Assembly (NCBI GenBank): GCA_030673525.1
Contig: DAOVIY010000001.1
Location: forward strand, 1 to 29,280
From: a bacterium
GTDB taxonomy: Bacteria > Patescibacteriota > Minisyncoccia > UBA6257
Length of the DNA stretch: 29,280 nt
Direction: 5' to 3'
A model generated the notes under the pieces. The model saw only the letters and a list, made by a program, of their open reading frames with translations. It made no database searches and was not told where the DNA came from. Below are positions 5,077 to 12,071 of the stretch, one piece after another. Positions within the stretch are counted from its first letter, which is position 1; every line of letters starts with the position of its first letter. Position numbers and translations under genes: made by a program.

Positions 5077-6357
5077 ATGAAAATAAAAATTACTTCCCTT
5101 CCAAAATCAAAGATTGAAATAATTGTTAATCTTGATAAAAAAGATCTTTTGCCCTTTAAAGATATCGCCTTAAAAGACCTTAATAAAGGTCTTAAAATTA
5201 ACGGGTATCGTGTTGGTAAAGTCCCTTTGTCAATTGCAGAAAACCATTTTTCCCCTTTAAAAATTTATGAAAAAGCAGCAAGCTTAGCTATTGAAAAATT
5301 TTATCCACAAATTATCAAAGAAGAAAAGATTCAAGCAATTGGGTATCCATCTGTTAATATCACTAAAATAATTCCTAATCAGGAGGTAGAGTTTAAAGCA
5401 GAAATATCTATTATTCCTGATTTAAATTTGCCTGATTATAAAAAAATCGCCAAAGATATGCAGACGAAAAAATTGAATGTTACAATAGAGAAAAAAGAAA
5501 TTGATGACGCATTACTATGGCTACAAAACTCTCGTTCTGTTTTAGAAAAAGTAGAGCGTCCAGCTGAAAAAAAGGATATTGTTACCATTGATTATCAAAT
5601 TAAAGAAAAGAAAAACTTAATCAAAAATGGCGAAGATAAAAACTATGCTTTTATATTAGGAAAGGGACATTTTATTCCAGGATTTGAAGAAAATTTAATT
5701 GGAATGAAAGCAGGAAAAAAGAAAATCTTCAATATAACAGTGCCAAAATCTTGGATTCAAAAAGATTTACAAGGCAAAAAACTTTCTGTTGAAATTTCTC
5801 TCAAGGAAATAAAAAAGAAAAAACTACCTCCTTTAAATGATAAGTTTGCCCAGGAATTGGGAAAATTTAAAAATTTAGAAGAATTAAAAAAGAATATTCT
5901 AAAAGGGCTCAAAATTGAAAAAGAAGCAAAAGAAAAAGAAAGATGGCGCTTATCAGTTTTAGATGAAATAATAACAGATACTCAAGTAGATTTGCCTGAA
6001 ATACTCATTCATACTGAAATTGAGAAAATGATGGAGGAATTAAAATCTCAGCTTGAAAAAATCCAATTAACTTTTGAAAAATATCTTGAACAGATTAAAA
6101 AAACAGGAGAAGAACTAAAAAAAGATTTCCAAGGACTAGCAAAAAAAAGAGTTTTCTCATCTTTGGTTTTAAGAGAAATCGGTCTTTTAGAAAAAATTGA
6201 AGTATCTGAAGACGAAATAAAAGAAAAAGTCAATGAAATCCTACAACAAATTCCTGACCCAAAAATTAAAGAAAAAATTAATCCTGAAGACTTAAAAGAA
6301 TTTGCATTAGGAATAGTACGTAATGAAAAAGTATTCCAAATACTAGAAAAACAATAA
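5077..6357 (+). CDS. tig: Trigger factor (ribosome-associated chaperone)
   Basis: This 426-residue protein matches trigger factor throughout. The N-terminal ribosome-binding domain carries the signature loop GYRVGKVP (residues 43-50; usual form GFRxGxxP). A FKBP-type prolyl isomerase domain spans about 155-245 (DIVTIDYQIK, FILGKGHFIPGFEENLIGMKAGKKK), followed by a helical, Lys/Glu-rich chaperone domain to the end. It binds beside the ribosomal exit tunnel and shields nascent chains. It starts 17 nt after nusA on the same strand with no promoter visible between, so it should be cotranscribed. In many bacteria tig is followed by clpP-clpX; here clpP is about 2.9 kb downstream, separated by two leftward genes. 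Confidence 0.95.
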   Translation: MKIKITSLPKSKIEIIVNLDKKDLLPFKDIALKDLNKGLKINGYRVGKVPLSIAENHFSPLKIYEKAASLAIEKFYPQIIKEEKIQAIGYPSVNITKIIPNQEVEFKAEISIIPDLNLPDYKKIAKDMQTKKLNVTIEKKEIDDALLWLQNSRSVLEKVERPAEKKDIVTIDYQIKEKKNLIKNGEDKNYAFILGKGHFIPGFEENLIGMKAGKKKIFNITVPKSWIQKDLQGKKLSVEISLKEIKKKKLPPLNDKFAQELGKFKNLEELKKNILKGLKIEKEAKEKERWRLSVLDEIITDTQVDLPEILIHTEIEKMMEELKSQLEKIQLTFEKYLEQIKKTGEELKKDFQGLAKKRVFSSLVLREIGLLEKIEVSEDEIKEKVNEILQQIPDPKIKEKINPEDLKEFALGIVRNEKVFQILEKQ

Positions 6358-6375
6358 TCTTTCTCTTACCATTGT

Positions 6376-6460
6376 GAAAAGTACATTCGCTTCACTCAGT
6401 ATAAACTCCGCGACGCGGTAATCTTTTTGGATTGCTTCGTATCGCCCTTTTGGTTTTGCC
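6376..6460. repeat. Possible dispersed palindromic repeat at the 3' end of the membrane-protein gene
   Basis: The stretch contains CCGCGACGCGG (6408-6418), GTGAA/TTCAC arms (6374-6395) and, on the reverse strand, GAAGCAATCCAAAAAGATT, the style of short REP-like repeats scattered in many uncultured bacterial genomes. Plus-strand TAATCTTTTT after the palindrome could end the tig transcript. Dispersion cannot be tested from this window. Confidence 0.3.
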
Positions 6461-8483
6461 AAAAAGACAGATTTCGCAACAATAACAATAGAATCACCAT
6501 AAAACTACCTATAGACATCGCAAAGCCAATTTTATCCCAAATATTATAAGAATACTCTAAAGTTACTTCATTTTGAAAAGGAATTACCATCATAAAAGAT
6601 GGACTAATTAAATAAGGACCTTTTGCTCCTTTAACTTGCCAGCCGGGAAAATAACTATATTTTATTAAATGAGGCATTTCTAAATAATCAGTTGAAAAAA
6701 TCAAAGAATCATTTTTTATCTCTTTTATTTCAACGGTTGCATTCTCTGTTAGTTCCTTTTGCTGAAGATAGCCCCTTATATCCTCTAACTCTTTTTTATT
6801 TCGATAAAAAACTATGGGCTGAGATAGGTCCATTTTTTTATACCAATCAATTGACTCGTTTAACCATTCTTTTGTTTTCAATTTTAAGTTAATACCAGAA
6901 ACAACTTCAATTAAATCGGAATGTGGAATCTTATAAACTCTAAATCCGCCAACATCAGACAGTCTGATAAAATGTTCGTCAGCCAACTCTTTAATTTCAA
7001 ATGTATACGCGACAAAATATTGAGCTCCAAAATACTGCAAATGTTTTACTCCATTTTCAAAATTAAAAGAGGGATATTCTAATCCAGCAATAGCTGAAGT
7101 AGGCGTTTTGGTTGTCTCAGCTTGATTAATAAAATGAAAATAGCCAGAAATAGAAGACTCAATTAACAAACCTTCAAAAGTTGGTTTGTTAATAAAAATC
7201 GGCAGGTTTTCTAAAACGCGAGGAGTGCCAAATTTATCATATTCAGAACGATATTCCCACATTACCCTTCCATAAGGAAGATCTTTTAAATAATCTGAAA
7301 GACTTTTTAATTCTGGCCAGGCATCCTTGCTCTGCAATCCTTCATAATTCCATTTCATCCAAAAAGGAATATAAGAAATTGTTGAAGGAATATAGAAAAA
7401 TAACATATAGCCGGAAAAAACGAGCAAAACAATAAAAACAAATGGTTTTTTTATATATTGCATCCAACTTCCTAAAGTACACGCAGCAATCATCAAGCTA
7501 GCCATTAAAATAAATGGCAAAAATCTGGCATTCAATATGCTAGAATTATTAAGAAAAAGAAATGGTATTAAAGAAACGCAAATAATAAAAATAAGGGGAA
7601 AAAGTTTTTTGTCTTTTTTAAAAAAAGCATAAATGATTCCTAATATCGCAATAATCTGAAAAATCATTAAAGAAGTTGGAAAGATTTCTTCAAATTTAAT
7701 TATTTTAGTCCAACTCATTTTTGATGTATAAGAAAGAAGGCTTAAAAAAGGAAGTGACCAAAAAGCGGTAAAACCAAAAGCTAAACCAAAAACCTTAATT
7801 AAATACAAAAAAACCCTTTTTGCTTCTTTTTTTATTACACTTTGCAAAAAGATAATCACTGCAAATAAAACAGCAACCATGGCAGAGAAAGGATGGGATA
7901 AAATCATCAAAGAAAGAATAAAAATATTAATAACTAAATAACGATTTTCTTTTATTCCTTTTACTAATAAGCCAATAAATAAAAAGAAAAGAGCAAAAGC
8001 AAAAGAATATGAAAACACCCCTGATAAAGTACTTGGGATATTACCGCCATAAATAGAAAACTTTTCCAAAAACAAAAAGCTTAAGCTTAGAAGAGCTCCT
8101 AAAGAAGGGATAGGAAATTTGAAATCAAGAAATAATAAACAAAGAAAAACAGTCAAAGGTAAAAGAAATGTTCCTAAAAGTGTGATCAATTTAAAGGCAA
8201 TATTTAAAGGAATAACATAACTTAATAATATTGTTGTGTAATAAAGAAGTGGAGGGTAAAAATATAAAAAAGGAAAACCAGCATACCAATCAGGAGACCA
8301 CCATTTGATCTTTGGAAAAATCTCCTGAGCATAATAAACAACATAATTATGAGAACCTGTATCCCCTCCGCCAACCATTGTATCAGAAAAGATTAGATCC
8401 CATGGAATTTGAAGAATTAAATAACCAAAAATAAAAATAAAAATCAGAGCAACAGAAATCCTCTGAAATTTAAGGTATTTCAT
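6396..8483 (-). CDS. Polytopic membrane protein, GT-C/YfhO or PTPS-related type
   Basis: This 695-residue protein has about ten to twelve hydrophobic segments over residues 10-390, a soluble domain over about 390-640 and a last helix near 650-670. The first extracellular loop has GGGDTGSHNYVVYYAQEIFP and WWSPDWYAGFPFLYFYPPLLYY, a pattern of large membrane proteins with a GT-C-like fold (YfhO or '6-pyruvoyl-tetrahydropterin synthase-related' membrane family); the acidic DTGSH loop would be the catalytic site if it is a glycosyltransferase. Its start overlaps the end of the GT2 gene by 14 nt, so the two are translationally linked and probably work on one lipid-linked sugar pathway. The last 20 or so residues (QKGDTKQSKKITASRSLY) lie in repeat-like DNA and look like an acquired extension. 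The enzyme activity is inferred, not shown. Confidence 0.7.
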   Translation of the reverse strand: MKYLKFQRISVALIFIFIFGYLILQIPWDLIFSDTMVGGGDTGSHNYVVYYAQEIFPKIKWWSPDWYAGFPFLYFYPPLLYYTTILLSYVIPLNIAFKLITLLGTFLLPLTVFLCLLFLDFKFPIPSLGALLSLSFLFLEKFSIYGGNIPSTLSGVFSYSFAFALFFLFIGLLVKGIKENRYLVINIFILSLMILSHPFSAMVAVLFAVIIFLQSVIKKEAKRVFLYLIKVFGLAFGFTAFWSLPFLSLLSYTSKMSWTKIIKFEEIFPTSLMIFQIIAILGIIYAFFKKDKKLFPLIFIICVSLIPFLFLNNSSILNARFLPFILMASLMIAACTLGSWMQYIKKPFVFIVLLVFSGYMLFFYIPSTISYIPFWMKWNYEGLQSKDAWPELKSLSDYLKDLPYGRVMWEYRSEYDKFGTPRVLENLPIFINKPTFEGLLIESSISGYFHFINQAETTKTPTSAIAGLEYPSFNFENGVKHLQYFGAQYFVAYTFEIKELADEHFIRLSDVGGFRVYKIPHSDLIEVVSGINLKLKTKEWLNESIDWYKKMDLSQPIVFYRNKKELEDIRGYLQQKELTENATVEIKEIKNDSLIFSTDYLEMPHLIKYSYFPGWQVKGAKGPYLISPSFMMVIPFQNEVTLEYSYNIWDKIGFAMSIGSFMVILLLLLRNLSFWQNQKGDTKQSKKITASRSLY

Positions 8484-9159
8484 AGTGATGAAATCTTATT
8501 ATTAATAAATCAAAAAACGTTTTCAATATACTGAAAAAATTAAAAGTTGACGATTGAAAAGAAAAAATCTCTTGCTCTACTACAGCTTTATTCACTGAAT
8601 AATTCAATTGTTTAGCCAAATAAAGTATTTCTATGTCAATTGCAAAACCATTGGTGAAACTAAGTGTAAATATCTTTTTCCCTTTTTCTGCAACAAAACC
8701 CTTCAAACCACATTGTGTGTCACGATATTTAAAACCAAATAAGATTTTTAATGCTAAATATAAAAAAGGCCTGAGCAGTTTTTTATAAAATCTATCATTA
8801 TAAAATCGTTCGCGATGACCCATTACTATAGATTTTTCCTTTTTTAATTCTTCAAATACTTTATCTATATATTCAACGCTAAAAGGCAGATCAGCATCAG
8901 TAAAAATCAAATATTTTCCTTGCGCTTTATTAAATCCTTTACGCAAACTGTACCCTTTCCCATAATTGATTTCATTTTCTAAATAAACAATTTTCTCACC
9001 AAATATATCTTTTATCTTTTTCGTATCATCTTTACTACCGTCATTAATTATAATAATCTCTGCCTGGGGAAAATATTCAATTAAAGATTGAATTGTATTA
9101 ATAATTAACTCTCCTTTTTCATAGGCGGGGATAATGATGGATAATTCTTTCTTTTCCAT
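8470..9159 (-). CDS. GT2 family glycosyltransferase, dolichol-phosphate-mannose-synthase-like
   Basis: This 229-residue GT-A protein opens LSIIIPAYEKGELI and has NDGSKDDT (40-46), NYGKGYSLRKGF (65-76) and the metal/nucleotide-binding TDADLPF (D88, D90). DTQCGLKGF follows at about 148, a signature of the DPM1/DPG-synthase-like subgroup that moves a sugar from a nucleotide to polyprenyl phosphate. No C-terminal membrane pair is present, so it would be peripheral at the inner face. The downstream polytopic protein overlaps it by 14 nt and is a logical acceptor-side partner. The ATG at 9159 lies about 2 nt from the expected transcription start, so the message would be nearly leaderless. Substrate sugar unknown. 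Confidence 0.87.
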   Translation of the reverse strand: MEKKELSIIIPAYEKGELIINTIQSLIEYFPQAEIIIINDGSKDDTKKIKDIFGEKIVYLENEINYGKGYSLRKGFNKAQGKYLIFTDADLPFSVEYIDKVFEELKKEKSIVMGHRERFYNDRFYKKLLRPFLYLALKILFGFKYRDTQCGLKGFVAEKGKKIFTLSFTNGFAIDIEILYLAKQLNYSVNKAVVEQEIFSFQSSTFNFFSILKTFFDLLIIRFHHYEIP

Positions 9160-9167
9160 ATGAATTC

Positions 9168-9196
9168 ATTATACTAATTTTATTTTATTTTTCAAA
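9168..9196 (-). promoter_or_regulatory. Promoter of the glycosyltransferase pair
   Basis: The reverse strand has TTTGAA (9196-9191), a 17-nt spacer and TATAAT (9173-9168). The expected start near 9161 is almost at the ATG. Confidence 0.6.
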
Positions 9197-9206
9197 ATCA
9201 GGAGGT

Positions 9207-9235
9207 TTGACAAAAAATTTAAAAACTACTATATT
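9207..9235 (+). promoter_or_regulatory. Promoter of clpP
   Basis: TTGACA (9207-9212), a 17-nt spacer and TATATT (9230-9235), diverging from the glycosyltransferase promoter. The leader to the clpP ATG is about 33 nt. Confidence 0.78.
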
Positions 9236-9274
9236 AAATGTATTACTATTATCACTATCACCTTAAACAAAAAT

Positions 9275-9889
9275 ATGAGTGATTCATTCCAAAAACCAAA
9301 TAATATGGTTCTTATCCCCACTGTTATTGAAAAATCCTCTATTGGAGAAAGAGTTTATGATATTTATTCCCGTTTGTTGAAAGAAAGAATTGTCTTCTTA
9401 GGAGGCCCAATTGATGACCCTCTAGCCAATACCACTATTGCTCAATTGTTATTTTTGGAACATCAAGACCCAAAAAAAGACATTCTCCTTTATATCAATT
9501 CCCCAGGAGGATCAGTTACTTCTACTCTGGCAATTTACGATACAATACAATATGTTAAATGTGATGTTTCTTCGCTTTGCTTGGGCATGGCTGCTTCTGG
9601 CGCTGCTGTCATCTTAGCTGCTGGTAAAAAGGGTAAACGTTTTGCTCTACCTAATGCAGAAATTCTTCTTCATCAGGTAATGGGAGAAGCCGGAGGACAG
9701 GCTACAGAAATAGAAATCGCGGCAAAGCAAATTCTCCGTGTCAAAAAACAATTAAATCAGATTTTGGCAAAACATACAGGACAACCTATCACAAAAATAT
9801 CAAAAGAAACTGACAGGGATTTTTGGCTTACTCCTGAAGAGGCAAAAGAATATGGAATTATTGATGAGATTATAAAAAATAAAAAATAG
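9275..9889 (+). CDS. clpP: ATP-dependent Clp protease proteolytic subunit
   Basis: This 204-residue protein is a normal-length ClpP. The catalytic triad is visible as S108 (LGMAASGAAV), H133 (ILLHQ) and D182 (ETDRDFW), with the oxyanion strand INSPGGSVTS (75-84). ClpP forms a tetradecameric barrel fed by ClpX or ClpC-type unfoldases and degrades misfolded or tagged proteins. The serine motif reads AASGA where most members have AASMGA or ASMA, a mild variation. The gene has its own promoter and no Shine-Dalgarno. No unfoldase gene is adjacent; the next gene, 14 nt downstream, is an unrecognised coiled-coil membrane protein. Confidence 0.97.
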   Translation: MSDSFQKPNNMVLIPTVIEKSSIGERVYDIYSRLLKERIVFLGGPIDDPLANTTIAQLLFLEHQDPKKDILLYINSPGGSVTSTLAIYDTIQYVKCDVSSLCLGMAASGAAVILAAGKKGKRFALPNAEILLHQVMGEAGGQATEIEIAAKQILRVKKQLNQILAKHTGQPITKISKETDRDFWLTPEEAKEYGIIDEIIKNKK

Positions 9890-9903
9890 TAAAAAATTAA
9901 AAC

Positions 9904-10914
9904 ATGAAATTTAAAGAAATACCAACTAGTCCAACTCCTGAGAAAAAACCTTGGGAAAAAGAATTTGAAGAAAAAGTAAAAATAATTGAAGATTTAGACG
10001 CAGGGGAAGAAAAATTAAAAGAAATTGATGAAAAACGAAAAGACTTAGATGAAAGATATGAAGCAACAAATGATCAAGAAGAAAGAGAGAAAATAGAAAA
10101 AGAGCATGAGCAATTATCAAAACAAGCTAAAGAAATTGATAATAAAATATCAGGACTAGAAAAAGAAGTGGAAGAAAAGAAAAAAGATAAATCAGAAAAA
10201 GAAAAAATAAAAAAAGAACCGAAAAAAGAAAGAAAAAAACTTAATCTATTGGAAAGATATGAAAAACGCATAGAACTCTTATCAGATAATATCTTTTCAT
10301 CTCTTTATGAAGTAATAGGCCCCCTCCTATGGAACCAAGACCCAGAAGATCCTGACTACTATCTAGTGCAAAATCAATTAAAGCTTTCTAGAGAAGCCCC
10401 GGTTTGGGTTGAAAAAGAAACAAAGAAAAAAAAGTCCTCCTCTGCTAAAGCTACAGAGAATAAGGAAGAAAGACTAAAAAAAGGAAAGGGAGAAAAAGTA
10501 CCACCTGAAGAAAAGATCAAAGAACAATTAAAAGAAATGGAAGCTTCGTCAGTAATAGAAAAAATTCTCCAAGACCCTGAAGCATTGTCGAAAATTTTCC
10601 ATGAAGCTTTTGAGATTTCAAAAAATCCGGAAGTGCAGGAAAGATTTCAAGAACTTAAAGATACAGTAAAAAGAATAGCAAAGGAAAAAGAAGAAATCCC
10701 TGATTCTGTTGCTAAAGCAGCAGAGTTCATTAAAAAAGAAGAGGGAAACGAGAAAAAAGAATCTCAGTGGGGAACAGCTCTTGGAGCAATAGGTTGGTCA
10801 ATATTATTATTCATGGTTTTATTTATGTTACTAGAATTAAAAGGAATAAATTATCTTTTTGGGCAAACTACAGGTAAAAAGAAAGAAACAGGTAAAAAGC
10901 AAGAGAAAAAATAG
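9904..10914 (+). CDS. Coiled-coil protein with a C-terminal membrane segment
   Basis: I do not recognise this 336-residue protein. It is rich in Lys and Glu; residues about 15-115 form a strong predicted coiled coil (repeats such as EKEVEEKKKDKSEKEK). A less charged patch at about 117-150 (LLERYEKRIELLSDNIFSSL, EVIGPLLWNQDPEDPDYY) looks like a folded core. The hydrophobic segment at about 295-315 (GWSILLFMVLFMLLEL) would anchor it with most of the protein in the cytoplasm. Around residues 176-184 SSSAKATEN is coded by an imperfect palindrome and looks like an inserted repeat. It follows clpP by 14 nt and may share its promoter. A scaffold or adaptor role is only a guess. Confidence 0.65.
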   Translation: MKFKEIPTSPTPEKKPWEKEFEEKVKIIEDLDAGEEKLKEIDEKRKDLDERYEATNDQEEREKIEKEHEQLSKQAKEIDNKISGLEKEVEEKKKDKSEKEKIKKEPKKERKKLNLLERYEKRIELLSDNIFSSLYEVIGPLLWNQDPEDPDYYLVQNQLKLSREAPVWVEKETKKKKSSSAKATENKEERLKKGKGEKVPPEEKIKEQLKEMEASSVIEKILQDPEALSKIFHEAFEISKNPEVQERFQELKDTVKRIAKEKEEIPDSVAKAAEFIKKEEGNEKKESQWGTALGAIGWSILLFMVLFMLLELKGINYLFGQTTGKKKETGKKQEKK

Positions 10915-10962
10915 GACACACAAAAAATTAAGTTAAACTATTAAATTTTAATAATATGTAAA

Positions 10963-11226
10963 ATGCAACAAAAATTTTTAAACAATTTTCCCCCCGAAAT
11001 CAAAAATACAGTTTCTCAATTATATGATACTATTTTAGAACGTTCGCTTATGCGAGCCTATAAAAATTTAGACGATGAGAAAAAAGCAATAATGGCAAAA
11101 ATATTCAATTCTGGTAATGAAAAAGAAAAAAATAATTTCTTAGATAACTATTTAGGAAATTTGCAAGATATTATGATGGAAGAAACAAAAAAGATAGTAA
11201 TGGAAATAAAACAAACAACCCGCTAA
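10963..11226 (+). CDS. Small helical protein of unknown function
   Basis: This 87-residue protein begins MQQKFLNNFPPEIKNTVSQL and seems all helical, with no membrane segment, signal or metal motif. The pattern of a short N-terminal helix, then DEKKAIMAKIFNSGNEKEKNNFLDNYL, recalls small CPR proteins of unknown function, but I cannot name a family. It lies 48 nt after the coiled-coil protein and is the last gene of the clpP transcript: its TAA stop lies inside the terminator hairpin. No Shine-Dalgarno precedes the ATG. Confidence 0.6.
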   Translation: MQQKFLNNFPPEIKNTVSQLYDTILERSLMRAYKNLDDEKKAIMAKIFNSGNEKEKNNFLDNYLGNLQDIMMEETKKIVMEIKQTTR

Positions 11227-11239
11227 TTAGCGGGCCCTT
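11219..11239 (+). terminator. Terminator of the clpP transcript
   Basis: CCCGCTAATTAGCGGG (11219-11234) is a self-complementary hairpin followed by CCCTTTTAAAA. It overlaps the last codons and stop of the 87-residue gene. Confidence 0.75.
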
Positions 11240-11249
11240 TTAAAACTAA

Positions 11250-11294
11250 AGCGGCAGACCGGACTTGAACCGGCAATTTTCTCGTTCTTTACAG
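11250..11294 (-). pseudogene. tRNA 3'-half remnant directly abutting tRNA-Gly
   Basis: The reverse strand has a perfect T arm (GCCGG-TTCAAGT-CCGGT, 11274-11258) and a 3' acceptor strand CTGCCGC plus T (11257-11250), but no matching GCGGCAG 5' strand or D arm. What precedes it is the end of tRNA-Gly. CTGTAAA at the front resembles a tRNA-Tyr anticodon loop, while the acceptor end with U73 resembles tRNA-Gly, so the origin is unresolved. Confidence 0.65.
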
Positions 11295-11365
11295 AGCGGG
11301 GTACGAGAATCGAACTCGCGTCTCGACATTGGCAATGTCGTATATTACCACTATACTAACCCCGC
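11295..11365 (-). tRNA. tRNA-Gly (anticodon GCC)
   Basis: The acceptor is GCGGGGT/ACCCCGC with discriminator T, typical of bacterial tRNA-Gly. The anticodon stem is CGACA/TGTCG with loop TTGCCAA (GCC), and the T arm is GCGAG-TTCGATT-CTCGT. The D arm uses GTAT/ATAT with loop AGTGGTA, shared with the tRNA-Ala at 2319. CCA is not encoded. Confidence 0.95.
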
Positions 11366-11442
11366 AATATTAAAATTTTATAAGCTTTTACTGGATAAAT
11401 CAATCCAAACTAATATTTTTTCTTTTATTTATCTGCTGTTAC

Positions 11443-11470
11443 ATATTATCATACAGATTTCATTGGTCAA
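11443..11470 (-). promoter_or_regulatory. Candidate promoter of tRNA-Gly
   Basis: The reverse strand has TTGACC (11470-11465), a 16-nt spacer and TAATAT (11448-11443), with a leader of about 70 nt to the tRNA. It diverges from the zinc-finger gene promoter. Confidence 0.5.
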
Positions 11471-11490
11471 TCTTTGTCATAATGTAAAGG

Positions 11491-11519
11491 TTGACTTTTA
11501 AAAATTTTGGCTTTATGAT
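11491..11519 (+). promoter_or_regulatory. Promoter of the DksA/TraR-like gene
   Basis: TTGACT (11491-11496) preceded by GG, a 17-nt spacer and TATGAT (11514-11519). The leader is only about 14 nt. Confidence 0.72.
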
Positions 11520-11539
11520 AGAATGTTTCTATTAAAACT

Positions 11540-11923
11540 ATGGACAAAAAGACTTTTTCTGAATTAAAAAAGAAATTAGAACAAGAACGAACCCTTTTAG
11601 AAAAGGACCTGTTAAAATTTGCCGATAAAGATAAGAAGATATCTAATGATTATGACACCAGATTCCCAAATTTTGGAGGTCGTTCTTCTGCACCTGATGA
11701 AGACGCCAAAGAAGTAGAAATATATGAAAATCTATTGGCCGTAGAATACGCTTTGGAACTTCGACTTAAAGAAGTTAACGAGGCTTTAGAGAAAATTAAA
11801 AAAGATAATTATGGCCATTGTGAAATTTGTAAAAAAGATATTAAATTAGACCGTTTAAAGGCTAACTCTGCGGCTAAAACTTGCATAGCTTGCAATAATA
11901 AAAACAAACCACAGGAGAAATAA
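11540..11923 (+). CDS. DksA/TraR-type zinc-finger protein
   Basis: This 127-residue protein has an N-terminal helical hairpin (about 5-90, KLEQERTLLEKDLLKFADKD and ENLLAVEYALELRLKEVNEALEKI) and a C4 zinc finger at C94, C97, C115 and C118 (HCEICKKDI ... KTCIACNN), the layout of the DksA/TraR family. DksA reaches the RNA-polymerase secondary channel and tunes initiation with ppGpp; TraR-like and general-stress YteA-like members are similar. The coiled-coil tip is not a clear copy of the E. coli DxxDxA motif (APDEDAKEVE at 51-60 is a candidate), so a true DksA role is open. It is a single-gene unit with its own promoter and a hairpin terminator. Confidence 0.85.
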   Translation: MDKKTFSELKKKLEQERTLLEKDLLKFADKDKKISNDYDTRFPNFGGRSSAPDEDAKEVEIYENLLAVEYALELRLKEVNEALEKIKKDNYGHCEICKKDIKLDRLKANSAAKTCIACNNKNKPQEK

Positions 11924-11942
11924 ACTATAAAATATTCAAAAA

Positions 11943-11988
11943 AGCGACGGGTACATAAATTATATTATCTAAAATATATTCCGCCGCT
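11943..11988. terminator. Bidirectional terminator between convergent genes
   Basis: AGCGACGG (11943-11950) pairs with CCGCCGCT (11981-11988) with one mismatch, and an AT-rich inner stem fills the loop. The plus side continues ATTTTTGATTT and the reverse side TTTTTTGAAT, so it can serve both the zinc-finger gene and the LysM-M23 gene. Confidence 0.6.
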
Positions 11989-12071
11989 ATTTTTGATTTA
12001 GAAACCACTTTGATTAAAATAGAAAAACAAACAGAATAAAACGAAATTTCCCTGGAATCAATATTAATAAT

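Noticed and set aside
11265..11501. 78-residue forward frame
   Set aside because: It crosses the tRNA remnant and tRNA-Gly in antisense, and its end is promoter DNA.
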